64,000 nucleotides of DNA from Slackia equolifaciens (GCF_003725995.1 NZ_QIBX01000001.1:408833-472832); one strand, 5' to 3'; counted from the first letter of the stretch, positions 10,101-18,053 are shown. Made by a program: numbers and translations. Notes: generated by a model not told the origin, from the letters alone.

Positions 10101-10346
10101 GTCGCCTTCGGTCCTGATGACGCGGCCGTCTTGGACGGTTACCCAAACGCCGCATTCCATCTTGCCGCAGCCGCGGCAGCAGGAACGGATTCGCTTGACT
10201 TCGCCGGCCTGCGCTACGGCTTCGCTCGTATCGGTCTCGGTCAGCGTGGAGCAGCCCGTCACTGCGCTGCTGAGCGCGGCGGCGGCAAGCGTCACGGCAG
10301 ACAGCTTCGCGAACGAGCGACGCGTCATGGTACGTTTACCCATCAT
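7179..10346 (-). CDS. Tat-exported molybdopterin oxidoreductase, catalytic subunit A (possible lipoprotein)
   Basis: 1055 aa, DMSO-reductase superfamily. The signal is T-R-R-S-F-A-K-L (residues 8-15), followed by V-T-G-C at 29-32, which fits a lipobox, so Cys32 may be lipidated after Tat export. An N-terminal [4Fe-4S] site is formed by C57-x2-C60-x4-C65 and C93 (H-C-S-K-G). The molybdenum-ligand region reads S-S-I-C-K-G-P-R-R near 184-192, leaving Ser or Cys187 as candidates. Length and the R-T-N-P-K-G-E-D-P-G-W segment recall the arsenate/transhydroxylase/catechol-dehydroxylase branch rather than DmsA; this is a judgement by eye. Two adjacent ATGs (10346, 10343) follow GAAGGGGG. It leads the operon with the Fe-S and anchor subunits. 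The substrate is unknown. Confidence 0.93.
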   Translation of the reverse strand: MMGKRTMTRRSFAKLSAVTLAAAALSSAVTGCSTLTETDTSEAVAQAGEVKRIRSCCRGCGKMECGVWVTVQDGRVIRTEGDQSSFQSSGNHCSKGQASLQACYHPARIYHPVKRTNPKGEDPGWQRITWDEAMSTIGKKFNESIQQYGGQGCFGMCGTSRQWVYGPYAFYKWLFDSPNARVASSICKGPRRLMGWITSIDGAPWFALRDGPRVYVQWGTAPENSNYDDSCRNIVDKMTSADVHICIDPRLSGSGKEADYWLNLEPGTDCALALCWQKIIIDNDLVDWEFVKRWTNAPILVCEDMEPTGGRYNTLSTPVVAVPDLTGDKLKTRLLKESDVKEGGSCRRFYAWNKKANDGKGGLVYWDTDTTQWEGCHHTAPSRDEMEVVYEGTSQEGYLPPISYHELEEADIDFDMTGSHEVTLADGTKHTVRPVWSYLVDSVKDCTVDWCAEITKLDPQMIEEACLVWATRPEGQNYGNGGIHLNLSPDQEGNCTQTVRAVLNLSYTTGNFDGPAGNRGLSRTPVDEQATAAPGSNMPQSVKKQLKGLGTPLPYYPDEEIDPTNIPDQYECYNNMVGNDKYPLLSVYNEWSDVVSTYNAILDGDPYPIRVGINEAGSFMNEGNANFAWEALKTLDFWVDLNMFHHPSTEVADICLPVAHWLEINNIRVSQGASGGIGITCRAVDPPKDVKFDYDVNRLLFEAFEKEGNINGTWTNIAGDAPGAYSSDERLEDWFQAHNEVNGFNTRYPGCKWEHWEDFYNDFQEHGWWNAKVLEPNRWGTYRRFETGWMRMGKDACTAAPWSVDEKGQPTDANFGCPTPSGLVEFWPMMFETYCIDKANEFEPGKFDVVKEMMPNFEPCRTAPGGEWDSEESKQNYPIILTTGRRIPVYFHSEHRQLPWCRELWPVPRLELNPADAEALGLKQGDWAWIEVEPHSELGKKYCKPIRECVDIYEGIAPGWANAEHGWWFPELPAPTHGFDLVNAECLWDPEGGDKFISSTHMRGVRCKIYKATPENSPNGNPIPCATEDGTEIIWDCTDPRLKEWLPDYDIREEE

Positions 10347-10489
10347 TCCCCCTTCACTTGTCTTAGAGCTCCTCTACTTTCCGGAGTCGGAACCTCGAAG
10401 ACCGCACGCCGCCTAAACGCAGGCGTTTTGCCCAAGAGCGCCGCACGCGATGGGTGACATGCCGATCGACGCTCCGTATCCCCCTGCCG

Positions 10490-10514
10490 ATTGCGCGCGA
10501 GCAATGCGCGCAAT
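10490..10514. promoter_or_regulatory. Inverted repeat upstream of the molybdoenzyme operon
   Basis: A perfect 9-bp inverted repeat (ATTGCGCGC, 7-nt spacer, GCGCGCAAT) lies about 145 bp upstream of the catalytic gene. The 305-bp gap 10347-10650 otherwise holds the LuxR-gene terminator and a smaller hairpin around CGCCTAAACGCAGGCG (10408-10425). The repeat could be an operator for the adjacent membrane LuxR regulator; no convincing -35/-10 pair was found. Confidence 0.4.
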
Positions 10515-10592
10515 CCAACGGTTCGATTGTGGAGGAATCAAGGAGGCAATCCATCATGCAATGTCTATGAAAGTTGTCCCAGAAGCAGAAAA

Positions 10593-10621
10593 CCCGCATC
10601 ATGCAAGTTGCACGATGCGGG
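10593..10621 (-). terminator. Terminator of the LuxR-family regulator gene
   Basis: The stem CCCGCATC/GATGCGGG extends inward through TGCAA/TTGCA, and on the minus strand it is followed by TTTTCTG. It lies 30 nt past the regulator stop codon. Confidence 0.85.
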
Positions 10622-10650
10622 CGTTTTGCCTGATAGATAAACGTTGCTTG

Positions 10651-12177
10651 CTATTCCTTGGGTCCGCGATTGCTCTCGATCAGCGCGATGAGCTCAGGGC
10701 GGGAATGCTGCCCGGTTTTCTCATAAATGTGGCGCAGATGCGTGGAGAACGTGCCGCGCGAGATGGAAAGCTCGTCCTGGATCTGAGTGCCCGTGAGTCC
10801 CTTGGCGTAAAGCTTCATCACCTCGGTTTCACGCGGCGTGAGCTCGCACTCCTGCGCGATAACGTCGCATGCGTCCATGAAGCGCACCCTGTGCGACACG
10901 GCGGGGCTTTCCGCTGCATCGGCCACCAAGGCCTCGGCAGGCGTGATGATGCGCGCCAAGTCGCTTTCCTTGAACACGAACAGATAAGACAGAAGAATCA
11001 GGCCCACCGATGCCGCCGCCACGAGCGAAAGCATCTGCGCGTCGAAGGGCTCGAACGACGTGAGCAGGCGCCCCACCAGCGACCCGATCAGCACACCGAG
11101 CGACACCATGCCCCAGCCGATGCCGAACGTGACCATGGAATTGAGCGAATGCTTGTGTGCCATCTCGGCAAGGATGAGCCAGATGAGCACGTTGAACGTG
11201 CCGTACCCCATAAGCGCGAGCGTGCAGCCCACCATCGTATAGCCCTCGAGGATGGGCAGCATCATGTAGAACACGGCCATGATGAGCACCACGATCTTAT
11301 ACACCTTGCGCAGACCGCCGTCGGGCGTGCGGCTCAGCGCGATGTAGATGATGAGCGTGGTGAGCACGCCGGCGATCACCAGCGGGAACTGATAGAAGTC
11401 ATGCACCGAAATCTGGTAGTGCGAGATGTAGACCGCGCGCACGGCGCCGTCGGCCACGCCCACGGCCATGGCGCAGGCGCCAATCTTGAGGGCGAATCGC
11501 ATGAGATCGATATGCGCGTTCGCATCGCGCGGCTTGTCGCGGTCGGCCTTGAACGCCTCAAGGCGCGACGCCAGAATCCAACCCGAAATCATAGGCAGGA
11601 CCGAGCAGATAAACGTGGAAGCGTAGCGATCGAGCGACACCACGAACGAGAACACGACAGCCGCGATGAGGAACGCGAACGGAACTTCGAGATTCGTTTT
11701 GTCCGAGCTTTCAATCTTGTAGAGCTGGCCGTATCCGACTTCGATAAGCGCCGAGCCGATACCTGTGAGGGCACCGCCGGCAAAGCAGAACACGGGCGCC
11801 GGAACGCCGTCAATCACGCTCGCGGCGATGCACAGCGTGCCAACCGTGGCAAGGATGGGAGCGAAATACCGGGTAGTGCGCCCAATCGCCCATCGTTCCG
11901 CCTGAGGGCGGAACAGCGCGCACGCGAACAGCACAAGGCACAGAAACACCGTGGACACGATGTAGGAGTTCTGCAGCCATTGATTGTTGTTGCCGGTGAG
12001 GAACGTCGCCGTGATATCGAGGAAGAGCAGATAGACCCAGGCGCGCATGAGCGCGAACCCGATGCAGCGGGCGTTCATGAGCCCTTCAAGACGCGAGCAG
12101 ACGCACGAAAGACCACGTTGGGAACCATCCCCAACGCCGTTTTCTATCGGATTGCTCATTGCTTTCGAGTCGATCAT
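10651..12177 (-). CDS. Membrane-bound LuxR-family transcriptional regulator (12-helix sensor + HTH)
   Basis: About 508 aa. The first ~430 residues contain around twelve hydrophobic helices arranged like an MFS transporter. The last ~65 residues are a LuxR-type helix-turn-helix: L-T-P-R-E-T-E-V-M-K-L-Y-A-K-G, then I-Q-D-E-L-S-I-S-R-G-T and H-L-R-H-I-Y-E-K-T-G. This architecture is abundant in Eggerthellaceae next to molybdoenzyme genes, where it is thought to sense a small molecule. The start is uncertain: 12177 (GAGAAG upstream) is chosen over 12195, whose AGGAAG touches the ATG, and 12159 is also possible. It sits upstream of, and on the same strand as, complex A, so that operon is its most probable target. 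Confidence 0.9.
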   Translation of the reverse strand: MIDSKAMSNPIENGVGDGSQRGLSCVCSRLEGLMNARCIGFALMRAWVYLLFLDITATFLTGNNNQWLQNSYIVSTVFLCLVLFACALFRPQAERWAIGRTTRYFAPILATVGTLCIAASVIDGVPAPVFCFAGGALTGIGSALIEVGYGQLYKIESSDKTNLEVPFAFLIAAVVFSFVVSLDRYASTFICSVLPMISGWILASRLEAFKADRDKPRDANAHIDLMRFALKIGACAMAVGVADGAVRAVYISHYQISVHDFYQFPLVIAGVLTTLIIYIALSRTPDGGLRKVYKIVVLIMAVFYMMLPILEGYTMVGCTLALMGYGTFNVLIWLILAEMAHKHSLNSMVTFGIGWGMVSLGVLIGSLVGRLLTSFEPFDAQMLSLVAAASVGLILLSYLFVFKESDLARIITPAEALVADAAESPAVSHRVRFMDACDVIAQECELTPRETEVMKLYAKGLTGTQIQDELSISRGTFSTHLRHIYEKTGQHSRPELIALIESNRGPKE

Positions 12178-12367
12178 CGACGCTTCTCGTCCCATCTTCC
12201 TGACGCACAGCGGTCAGATGTAAGTTTATCATTATGGCGCACCGGGGCAGCATAAAGTTCCAAACCGTCACCATGGTTCATGGGTTTCATTGAGGCTCGG
12301 CGCCTCTCGGGCGGATCATCACGCGCCCTGGCCGCTTCGACGAAAATCGTGCCCGCCCCTCTTTTCG

Positions 12368-12395
12368 TTGACACCGCATCGCGCCCTCCTATAAT
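12368..12395 (+). promoter_or_regulatory. Consensus sigma-70 promoter
   Basis: Perfect TTGACA (12368-12373) and perfect TATAAT (12390-12395) are spaced by 16 nt. Transcription would begin near 12402, about 15 nt before the ATG of the dicluster ferredoxin gene. Full consensus at both boxes suggests strong, possibly constitutive expression of that gene and the following UvrD-like gene. Confidence 0.88.
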
Positions 12396-12416
12396 GAATC
12401 CTTGGGGGTTGGGGCG

Positions 12417-13634
12417 ATGAACGTTCCTTGGACAGTGGAAAGGCGTTTCATGGCTCCATTAGACAGCATGTTCGGCATGCTCGACAAAATCAAAAGCGCC
12501 GATATCTCGGTATACCAACAGCGCTGCGTTGCCGTGCGCAACCGCAATGCGTCGTGCATGCGGTGTGCGCAAGCGTGCACGTCGGGCGCCATCTCCTATG
12601 ACGACAATCAGCTTATCATCGAGCCCGACAAGTGCATCGGCTGCGGCACGTGCGCAACCATGTGCCCCACCTGCGCGCTTGAAGCCCATAGGCCCAACGA
12701 TGCCGAGCTCCAGCGCGCGGTGCTTGCCGCGGCGCAGAAAAACGGCGGAGTCGCGGTTATCGCCTGCCGCCAGATCGTGGATGCCGCAGGCAATATGCTC
12801 GACGCCTCTAAGGTGGTGGCGGTCGAATGCCTGGGCCGCATCGAGGAATCCCTGATAACGGCATGCGCCGTGGCGGGCGTGTCCAAGGTGATGTTGGTGC
12901 AGGGCGCTTGCGCGGAATGCGATCACGCCGTGGGGCTGGAGACGGCGCAAGCGGTGTGCGATACCGCCAACGAGCTTCTGCGCGTATGGGATTGCCCCAT
13001 GAGGGCCAAGATCGCCGACCGGTTCCCGCGCGACGTGCGCGCCCCCGAAGGCCGCGCCTATGACGAGGTGCGCCGCAACTTCTTCTTCAAGGTGAAAGAC
13101 GAGAGCAAGCGCATCGCCTCTACCGTGGTCGATGAGACCCTCAAGGAAGAGCTGGGTGAGAAGGAGCCCGAAGAGCCGCGGTTCATCAAGGTCATGGACG
13201 ACGGCACGCTCCCCCACTTCATTCCCGACCGTCGCGAGCGTCTGCTGGACAACCTGGCGGCGCTGGGCGAACCGAGCGACGAACTCATCGACGTGCGTCT
13301 GTGGGGCCACGTGGTAATCAATCCTGACATCTGCAACTCTTGCCGCATGTGCGCAACGTTCTGCCCCACCGGGGCTTTGCGCAAGTTCGACGAGGAAGAC
13401 GGCACGTTCGGCGTGGACCACTATCCCGGCGACTGCGTGAAATGCCGCTGCTGCGAAGACATCTGCCCCACCACGGCCCTCAAGGTGTACGATGAGGTGC
13501 TGACCGTGGACATCCTCGACGGCGGGGTCGAGCGCAACGAGATGCGCAAACCCGACATCAATTACGAGAGCCCGAAGAAGGGCATGTTCGCCATGCGCAA
13601 GCTGCTCGGCTTCGACGAAGTGTACGAACGGTAA
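12417..13634 (+). CDS. Cytoplasmic ferredoxin with two dicluster regions and MvhD/FlpD-like middle domain
   Basis: 405 aa with no signal peptide. Two [4Fe-4S] motifs near residues 45-85 (C-M-R-C-A-Q-A-C and C-I-G-C-G-T-C-A-T-M-C-P) and two near 305-360 (C-N-S-C-R-M-C-A-T-F-C-P and C-V-K-C-R-C-C-E-D-I-C-P) flank a ~190-aa segment. That segment has E-C-L-G-R-I and G-A-C-A-E-C-D-H, resembling the C-S-G-R and C-x-x-x-C-H sites of MvhD/FlpD, which carry a [2Fe-2S] cluster in heterodisulfide-reductase systems. The start at 12417 follows GGGGGTTGGGG and a consensus promoter. The next gene, a UvrD-like protein, follows after 10 nt. It is an electron carrier of some kind; its partners are unknown. Confidence 0.85.
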   Translation: MNVPWTVERRFMAPLDSMFGMLDKIKSADISVYQQRCVAVRNRNASCMRCAQACTSGAISYDDNQLIIEPDKCIGCGTCATMCPTCALEAHRPNDAELQRAVLAAAQKNGGVAVIACRQIVDAAGNMLDASKVVAVECLGRIEESLITACAVAGVSKVMLVQGACAECDHAVGLETAQAVCDTANELLRVWDCPMRAKIADRFPRDVRAPEGRAYDEVRRNFFFKVKDESKRIASTVVDETLKEELGEKEPEEPRFIKVMDDGTLPHFIPDRRERLLDNLAALGEPSDELIDVRLWGHVVINPDICNSCRMCATFCPTGALRKFDEEDGTFGVDHYPGDCVKCRCCEDICPTTALKVYDEVLTVDILDGGVERNEMRKPDINYESPKKGMFAMRKLLGFDEVYER

Positions 13635-13644
13635 GGCGGGCTTC

Positions 13645-15522
13645 ATGGATACATATTCGAACATCACCGTGGTGCACGGCGGCGCTTCGTCGGGCAAGAC
13701 CGCGTTTCTCATCTCCCGCGTAAAAGAGCTCATAGACACCGGCATGGCACCGGAGAACATCCTGGTGGTAACGCCGTCCCTCACGGCCTGCCGCGCGTTT
13801 TCGCTTCGCCTCGCGCAAGAGGCGCCCGAGGTCGCCGAACGTGTTGCAGTGCGCACGGCACAGGACGTGTGCCTGGACACGATTGCGCAGGGCGGCGGAG
13901 CCAGAACGCGACGCGCGATGGCGGCGGAATGGACGTTCGTCCTTGCCGACCTCCGCTCCCCAGGCGTCGACGGCGCCACGACGAAGCGCTGCCTGAGCGA
14001 AACGTTCGCGCGCTGGCGACGGGGCGACTTTGCCCTCCCCGATGAGGGTCCCCATCGTCACGTGCGGGAGCGGCTGGAGAAATTGCTGGTCCAATATGGG
14101 CTCTTAGCTCCCCAAGAGATTGCACCGCGTGCTGCATGTGAGAGTATCACGGCAACGCATGCAGCGGTACTCGTAGACGACGCCCAGAATCTAAGCCGCG
14201 CAACGCTTGTTGCGCTCGAGGCGAGTGCGGCGCATGAATTCGTCGTGGCATGGAACGACCAGGTTTCCCTTAAGGGATTCGACGAATGCGCCGGCGACAT
14301 TTCGCTGCAAGAATTCCTGGAAAAACACGGCAGCGCCAAGGTGGTCAGCCTGCCAGCATTCCTGGACGCGGCAGCGGAAAACCCCGCCACCGCGCCCGCC
14401 AACACGCATATCAAAGCGTTCGCCCACGCGGTGGCACACGCCGATTGCGCCGCTTATGACCGCCTCTGCGACGCAGGAGCAATCGCATTCAACGACGAGA
14501 GCGTCGTCTTGCTGAAATGGCGCACGCCCGACGATGAGCCCGACGGCGTCGCCAAATTGGTCCGCTCGATGGTCGACGAGGGCACGGCTCTTCCTGGTGA
14601 AATCTATGTGGCGGTTCCCAACCGCACATGGGGCATCGCGATGCGACGCGCCCTCACGCGACGCTGGCTGGATGCGACCATGGCGCTCGACGACGAGCCC
14701 GTGCGCGGCAACCCCGCCAAACCCGCCGCAGCGGGCGCGTATCTCGCCTATGCAAAAGCGGCGTTGCTCGCCGATGCTCATGACGTCATGGCATGGCGCA
14801 TCTGGTGGGGTGCCGGACAGCCCGACCTCGGTACCGGCCTATGGCGTGCATTCGAGGAATGGAGCAAATCGGAGAGCCTTTCGCTCGCCGAGGCGATCGA
14901 ACGCATTGCCCAGGACACGACGGCCATCCCGGCTTCGTTTGCGCCGTTTGCTGCTCGCGTGCAGGAGGGAATGTCGTTCATCGAAAGAAACAGCGGGCTC
15001 AAGGGCTTCTCGCTTACGCAGACGGTCTTCAGCGGCCTTGCCGACGACCCGTTTGATCTGGACGACGTCCTTAACGGCACCGAGGACGCCGCCCAGCTGG
15101 TTGCGATAATCCGCGAAGCCTCGTATTCACGCACGTTCGACTTTGATCCGAATCATGTGCTCGTAGGCTCGTACCGAGGCGTTGCGGGGCTGTCGCCGCG
15201 CGTCGTGGTGATGACGGGCGCCATGGACGGCTTCATCCCCTCGGCAACATGCTTCGATCCGAATGGGGCAATCATTGAGGAAGGTGCGCTCGACAGCCAA
15301 CGCGCGATTTTCGCTGCAGCGGCATCGAAGGCACGCGACAAGCTGGTCATATCCACATTCCAGCGAGCCGATCAGGACCTCGCCTGCAAGCTGGGTCTGC
15401 GCGAACGCAGGTCGCGCATCGACGCGGGCAAGCGTGTTTCCATGCTCTCACGCTCACGCTTCATCGAAGACGCGGGCAACGCCGCCCCCGGATCCCAAAG
15501 CGGCGAGCAGTACGTCCAATAA
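13645..15522 (+). CDS. UvrD/AddB-like P-loop protein with altered motif II (paralogue 2)
   Basis: 625 aa. Walker A is G-G-A-S-S-G-K-T (residues 12-19) and motif II is A-V-L-V-D-D-A-Q (D178-D179-A-Q181). As in the paralogue at 3469-5367, the usual catalytic Glu after the first Asp is replaced by Asp. V-V-M-T-G-A-M-D-G-F-I-P-S near 520 matches the AddB/UvrD glycine-rich segment, and A-R-D-K-L-V-I-S-T-F near 570 resembles motif VI. There is no nuclease domain and no clear Fe-S cysteine set. The start has AAGGCGG upstream, 10 nt after the ferredoxin gene, so the two are co-transcribed. It is probably an ATPase related to SF1 helicases; what it does beside redox genes is not evident. Confidence 0.8.
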   Translation: MDTYSNITVVHGGASSGKTAFLISRVKELIDTGMAPENILVVTPSLTACRAFSLRLAQEAPEVAERVAVRTAQDVCLDTIAQGGGARTRRAMAAEWTFVLADLRSPGVDGATTKRCLSETFARWRRGDFALPDEGPHRHVRERLEKLLVQYGLLAPQEIAPRAACESITATHAAVLVDDAQNLSRATLVALEASAAHEFVVAWNDQVSLKGFDECAGDISLQEFLEKHGSAKVVSLPAFLDAAAENPATAPANTHIKAFAHAVAHADCAAYDRLCDAGAIAFNDESVVLLKWRTPDDEPDGVAKLVRSMVDEGTALPGEIYVAVPNRTWGIAMRRALTRRWLDATMALDDEPVRGNPAKPAAAGAYLAYAKAALLADAHDVMAWRIWWGAGQPDLGTGLWRAFEEWSKSESLSLAEAIERIAQDTTAIPASFAPFAARVQEGMSFIERNSGLKGFSLTQTVFSGLADDPFDLDDVLNGTEDAAQLVAIIREASYSRTFDFDPNHVLVGSYRGVAGLSPRVVVMTGAMDGFIPSATCFDPNGAIIEEGALDSQRAIFAAAASKARDKLVISTFQRADQDLACKLGLRERRSRIDAGKRVSMLSRSRFIEDAGNAAPGSQSGEQYVQ

Positions 15523-15538
15523 ACGCGTCGCAGACAAA

Positions 15539-15565
15539 GGAAGGCCCGCCAAAGACGGGCCTTCC
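15539..15565 (-). terminator. Terminator between convergent UvrD-like and nitroreductase genes
   Basis: Perfect 10-bp stem GGAAGGCCCG/CGGGCCTTCC with a 7-nt loop. The minus-strand product is followed by TTTG, the plus-strand product by TAAACAC, so it best fits the end of the nitroreductase transcript but may serve both genes. Confidence 0.75.
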
Positions 15566-15687
15566 TAAACACATACTATCAATCTTGCTGCCATACTGCA
15601 GACTCGTCAGAATACTGTTCCGCTCGTTTGCGCTGACAGGCTTCTCATGCACCGAGCGACAATCCTGCCACCCGCAGCAATCAGTTC

Positions 15688-16482
15688 CTATCGCGCTACA
15701 AATTTCCCCGGCTTGCGGGGTGCGGTGCGCCGATAGGCAACCGAGGGATAGCCCGCGAGCATGCAGCAGGCCACAGGTGCATCGCCCAGGCCAAGCCAGT
15801 CCCGCAGCGCAGGACTCGCCGACAGGATGCGTTTCATGTACCCGCTGTGCAGCACGCCGGCGCCGTGCGCTGCGGCCACTATCTCCATGTTCGCTGCCGC
15901 CAAGCCGGCATCCCACATATTCTCTGTCGAAATAACCACGAACGCGGGCGCATTGAACAGCAGGTTGTCTTTGCCTGCTTCATACGCCTGGATGAAGCCC
16001 TCGAATTTCCTAGCATACGCCGGAACTTCCGCTTCAATGGTTCGCACCACATTGGGCATCTCGCGCCAAAGCAGCTCCCGAAATTCGGGCATCTCCCGTT
16101 GGATAATCGTAAAGCTCGTGCCCTGGAGGTTGCGCGCCGTGGGCGTATAGCGCCCCGCCTCGAGCATGGCGTGCACCACGTCATCGGAAAGCGGACGATT
16201 CTGGAACTGGCGAATGCTGCGGCGCGCCTTAATCGCATGCAGAGCCCGCGCAGGATCAAGCGCGGCACCGTCGCACGGCTCGACCTCGCTCATATCGAGC
16301 CCTTCGATACGCACGGCGTCCTGCGGGCAAACCGCCACACAGTGACCGCACTCCAAGCAGGGAACGAGGCACTCTGCCACCCCATCTGCATTCAGATGCA
16401 TCGTGCCCGGAAAACAATCCTCCACGCACGCGCCGCACCCGATGCACGCCTGCACGTCAACGACAACCGTCGAACCCGCCAT
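15688..16482 (-). CDS. Ferredoxin-nitroreductase fusion flavoprotein
   Basis: 264 aa. The N-terminal ~70 residues are a 2[4Fe-4S] ferredoxin (C-I-G-C-G-A-C-V-E-D-C-F-P and C-L-E-C-G-H-C-V-A-V-C-P). The rest is a nitroreductase-fold FMN domain starting at A-R-R-S-I-R-Q-F and ending with A-G-Y-P-S-V-A-Y-R-R. Such fusions reduce nitro or other electron-poor compounds with ferredoxin-level electrons in anaerobes. The start at 16482 follows AGAGGGGG with 5-nt spacing; an in-frame ATG at 16503 lies upstream in the terminator of the neighbouring gene. It is a single-gene unit between terminators. The natural substrate is unknown. Confidence 0.92.
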   Translation of the reverse strand: MAGSTVVVDVQACIGCGACVEDCFPGTMHLNADGVAECLVPCLECGHCVAVCPQDAVRIEGLDMSEVEPCDGAALDPARALHAIKARRSIRQFQNRPLSDDVVHAMLEAGRYTPTARNLQGTSFTIIQREMPEFRELLWREMPNVVRTIEAEVPAYARKFEGFIQAYEAGKDNLLFNAPAFVVISTENMWDAGLAAANMEIVAAAHGAGVLHSGYMKRILSASPALRDWLGLGDAPVACCMLAGYPSVAYRRTAPRKPGKFVAR

Positions 16483-16501
16483 GCAATCCCCCTCTAAAAT
16501 C

Positions 16502-16533
16502 AATCGACCCGCCGCTCATGCGACGGGTCGATT
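16502..16533 (-). terminator. Terminator of the NSS transporter gene
   Basis: 10-bp stem AATCGACCCG/CGGGTCGATT with a 12-nt loop, followed on the minus strand by GATTTTA. It separates the transporter from the nitroreductase gene. Confidence 0.8.
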
Positions 16534-16589
16534 CTAACGCATGACCCTCGAGCATTCCATGAAGCTGAGGGCTGGATGCCTTCAGTCGC

Positions 16590-17942
16590 CTATCCGATAC
16601 CGCCGAAGAAGATACCCAGCACGATAACCGCGGCGGTGATACCCACGAACAGGTACTTGGTCATGGGCTCGAACCAACGACCAATCTCCTTCTCGCGCCC
16701 AAGCTGAGCCTGCGCCTTGGCAAAGCCCTTGGGGCATACCCAGAAGAACATGACGGCAGCCATCAGCGCACCCACCGGCATGGCGTAGATGGAAACGGCA
16801 TCCATCCAGTTGCTCACCGCATCGCCGCTCTCGATGAACACGCCCACGGCAAGCGCCACCACGGCGGTGATCAGCACGGCGGCCCAACGCGGCAGATGAG
16901 CCTGCTCCTGCAGCGCCTCGATAGGCGGCTCGAAGAGGTTCACCAGGCTGGTGATGGCCGCGCACACCACAGCCAGGAAGAACAGGAAACAGAACACGCC
17001 GCCCATAGGCATCTGCTGGAACACCTGAGGCAGCGCGATGAACAGCAGCGGCGGGCCGGACTGCGTGTCGATGCCGAAGGCAAACACGGCAGGCACCACC
17101 ACGAGCGCCGAAAGCAGCGCCGCGATAGTGGAGAACACCACCACGTTCTTGGCGGCCGACACCACGTCCACGTCCTTCTTCAGGTAGCTGCCATACACCA
17201 GCGTGCCGCCGCCTGCAAGTGAGAGCCCGAAGAACGCCTGACCCAGCGCATACACCCAGGTCTTGGGGTCGCTCAACGCCTCCCAGCGCGGCACCAGCAG
17301 GTACTCGTAGCCCGCGAACGCTCCCGGCAACGTAGCCACGCGGATGCCAATGATCACGATAAGCACGAAGAACAGCGGCATCATGACCTTGTTCAATCGC
17401 TCGATGCCCTTGGAGATGCCGGCGAGCATGACCGCCAGCGTGATCACGAGCGCCGCCACATGCCATCCGATGCTGCCGAAGTCGGTGGCAAGCTCGCCGA
17501 AGTAGGCGCCCACGTCCGGCACGTTCAGGAGCGAGCCCGTAAGCGCCGCAACGGTATACTTTAGAAACCATCCAAGCACGACCGTATAGCCGATGGCGAT
17601 GCCCAGCGCCGCCACCGTGGGCACGAAGCCGAGCACCTTGCCGATAGTGGAGCCGTGCTTCACGCCGCGCATCTCCAGCGCTTTGGCGAACGCTCCCATA
17701 GGGCCGGTGCCCATCGCGCGGCCGAACGCCATCTCGCCGATGACGCCGGTGAGTCCCAGCAGCACCACAAAAATCAGGTACGGAATCAGGTACGCCGCGC
17801 CGCCCATTTCGGACACGCGGTACGGAAACAGCCAGATGCCGCTCAGGCCGACCGCCGAGCCAATACACGAAATAATAAAAGCGGTCTTGCCGGTAAACGT
17901 GTCGCGAGCTCCGACACCGCCCGATGTGTTCTCTGCCATCAT
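16590..17942 (-). CDS. NSS/SNF-family sodium-dependent transporter, probably for tryptophan
   Basis: 450 aa with 11-12 hydrophobic helices. Family hallmarks are the unwound first helix (A-V-G-L-S-G-I-W-L-F-P-Y) and G-G-A-A-Y-L-I-P-Y after it. Relative to LeuT, the usual G-N of the sodium site reads S-G and the gate Arg reads Leu, placing it in a divergent subgroup. Na+-coupled uptake of an amino acid is the family function. The substrate is suggested by the mRNA leader: about 175 nt upstream a short open frame with three consecutive Trp codons precedes a mutually exclusive terminator/antiterminator (18054-18202). This is the logic of Trp attenuation, so tryptophan uptake on starvation is the best guess. 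TnaT of Symbiobacterium is an NSS tryptophan carrier. Confidence 0.92.
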   Translation of the reverse strand: MMAENTSGGVGARDTFTGKTAFIISCIGSAVGLSGIWLFPYRVSEMGGAAYLIPYLIFVVLLGLTGVIGEMAFGRAMGTGPMGAFAKALEMRGVKHGSTIGKVLGFVPTVAALGIAIGYTVVLGWFLKYTVAALTGSLLNVPDVGAYFGELATDFGSIGWHVAALVITLAVMLAGISKGIERLNKVMMPLFFVLIVIIGIRVATLPGAFAGYEYLLVPRWEALSDPKTWVYALGQAFFGLSLAGGGTLVYGSYLKKDVDVVSAAKNVVVFSTIAALLSALVVVPAVFAFGIDTQSGPPLLFIALPQVFQQMPMGGVFCFLFFLAVVCAAITSLVNLFEPPIEALQEQAHLPRWAAVLITAVVALAVGVFIESGDAVSNWMDAVSIYAMPVGALMAAVMFFWVCPKGFAKAQAQLGREKEIGRWFEPMTKYLFVGITAAVIVLGIFFGGIG

Positions 17943-18053
17943 CTTCTCTTTCTATCTCAAGGCGTTACGCATAAATCGCAGCGCCTTCATTCAAGCCGCC
18001 CATCGGCGCATCCCCTGCATCGCTTAGGCTCGCACACGGCTGCGACCGGCCAT

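Noticed and set aside
6477..10457. Very long plus-strand open frame (about 1300 codons) opposite the molybdoenzyme operon
   Set aside because: It is the antisense of clear catalytic and Fe-S genes, a known effect of GC-rich codon use; its translation shows no domain and is rich in Val, Gly, His and Leu.
10450..12255. 601-codon plus-strand frame opposite the LuxR regulator
   Set aside because: The minus strand has a membrane domain, helix-turn-helix and terminator; the plus frame is Arg/His/Glu-rich without features.
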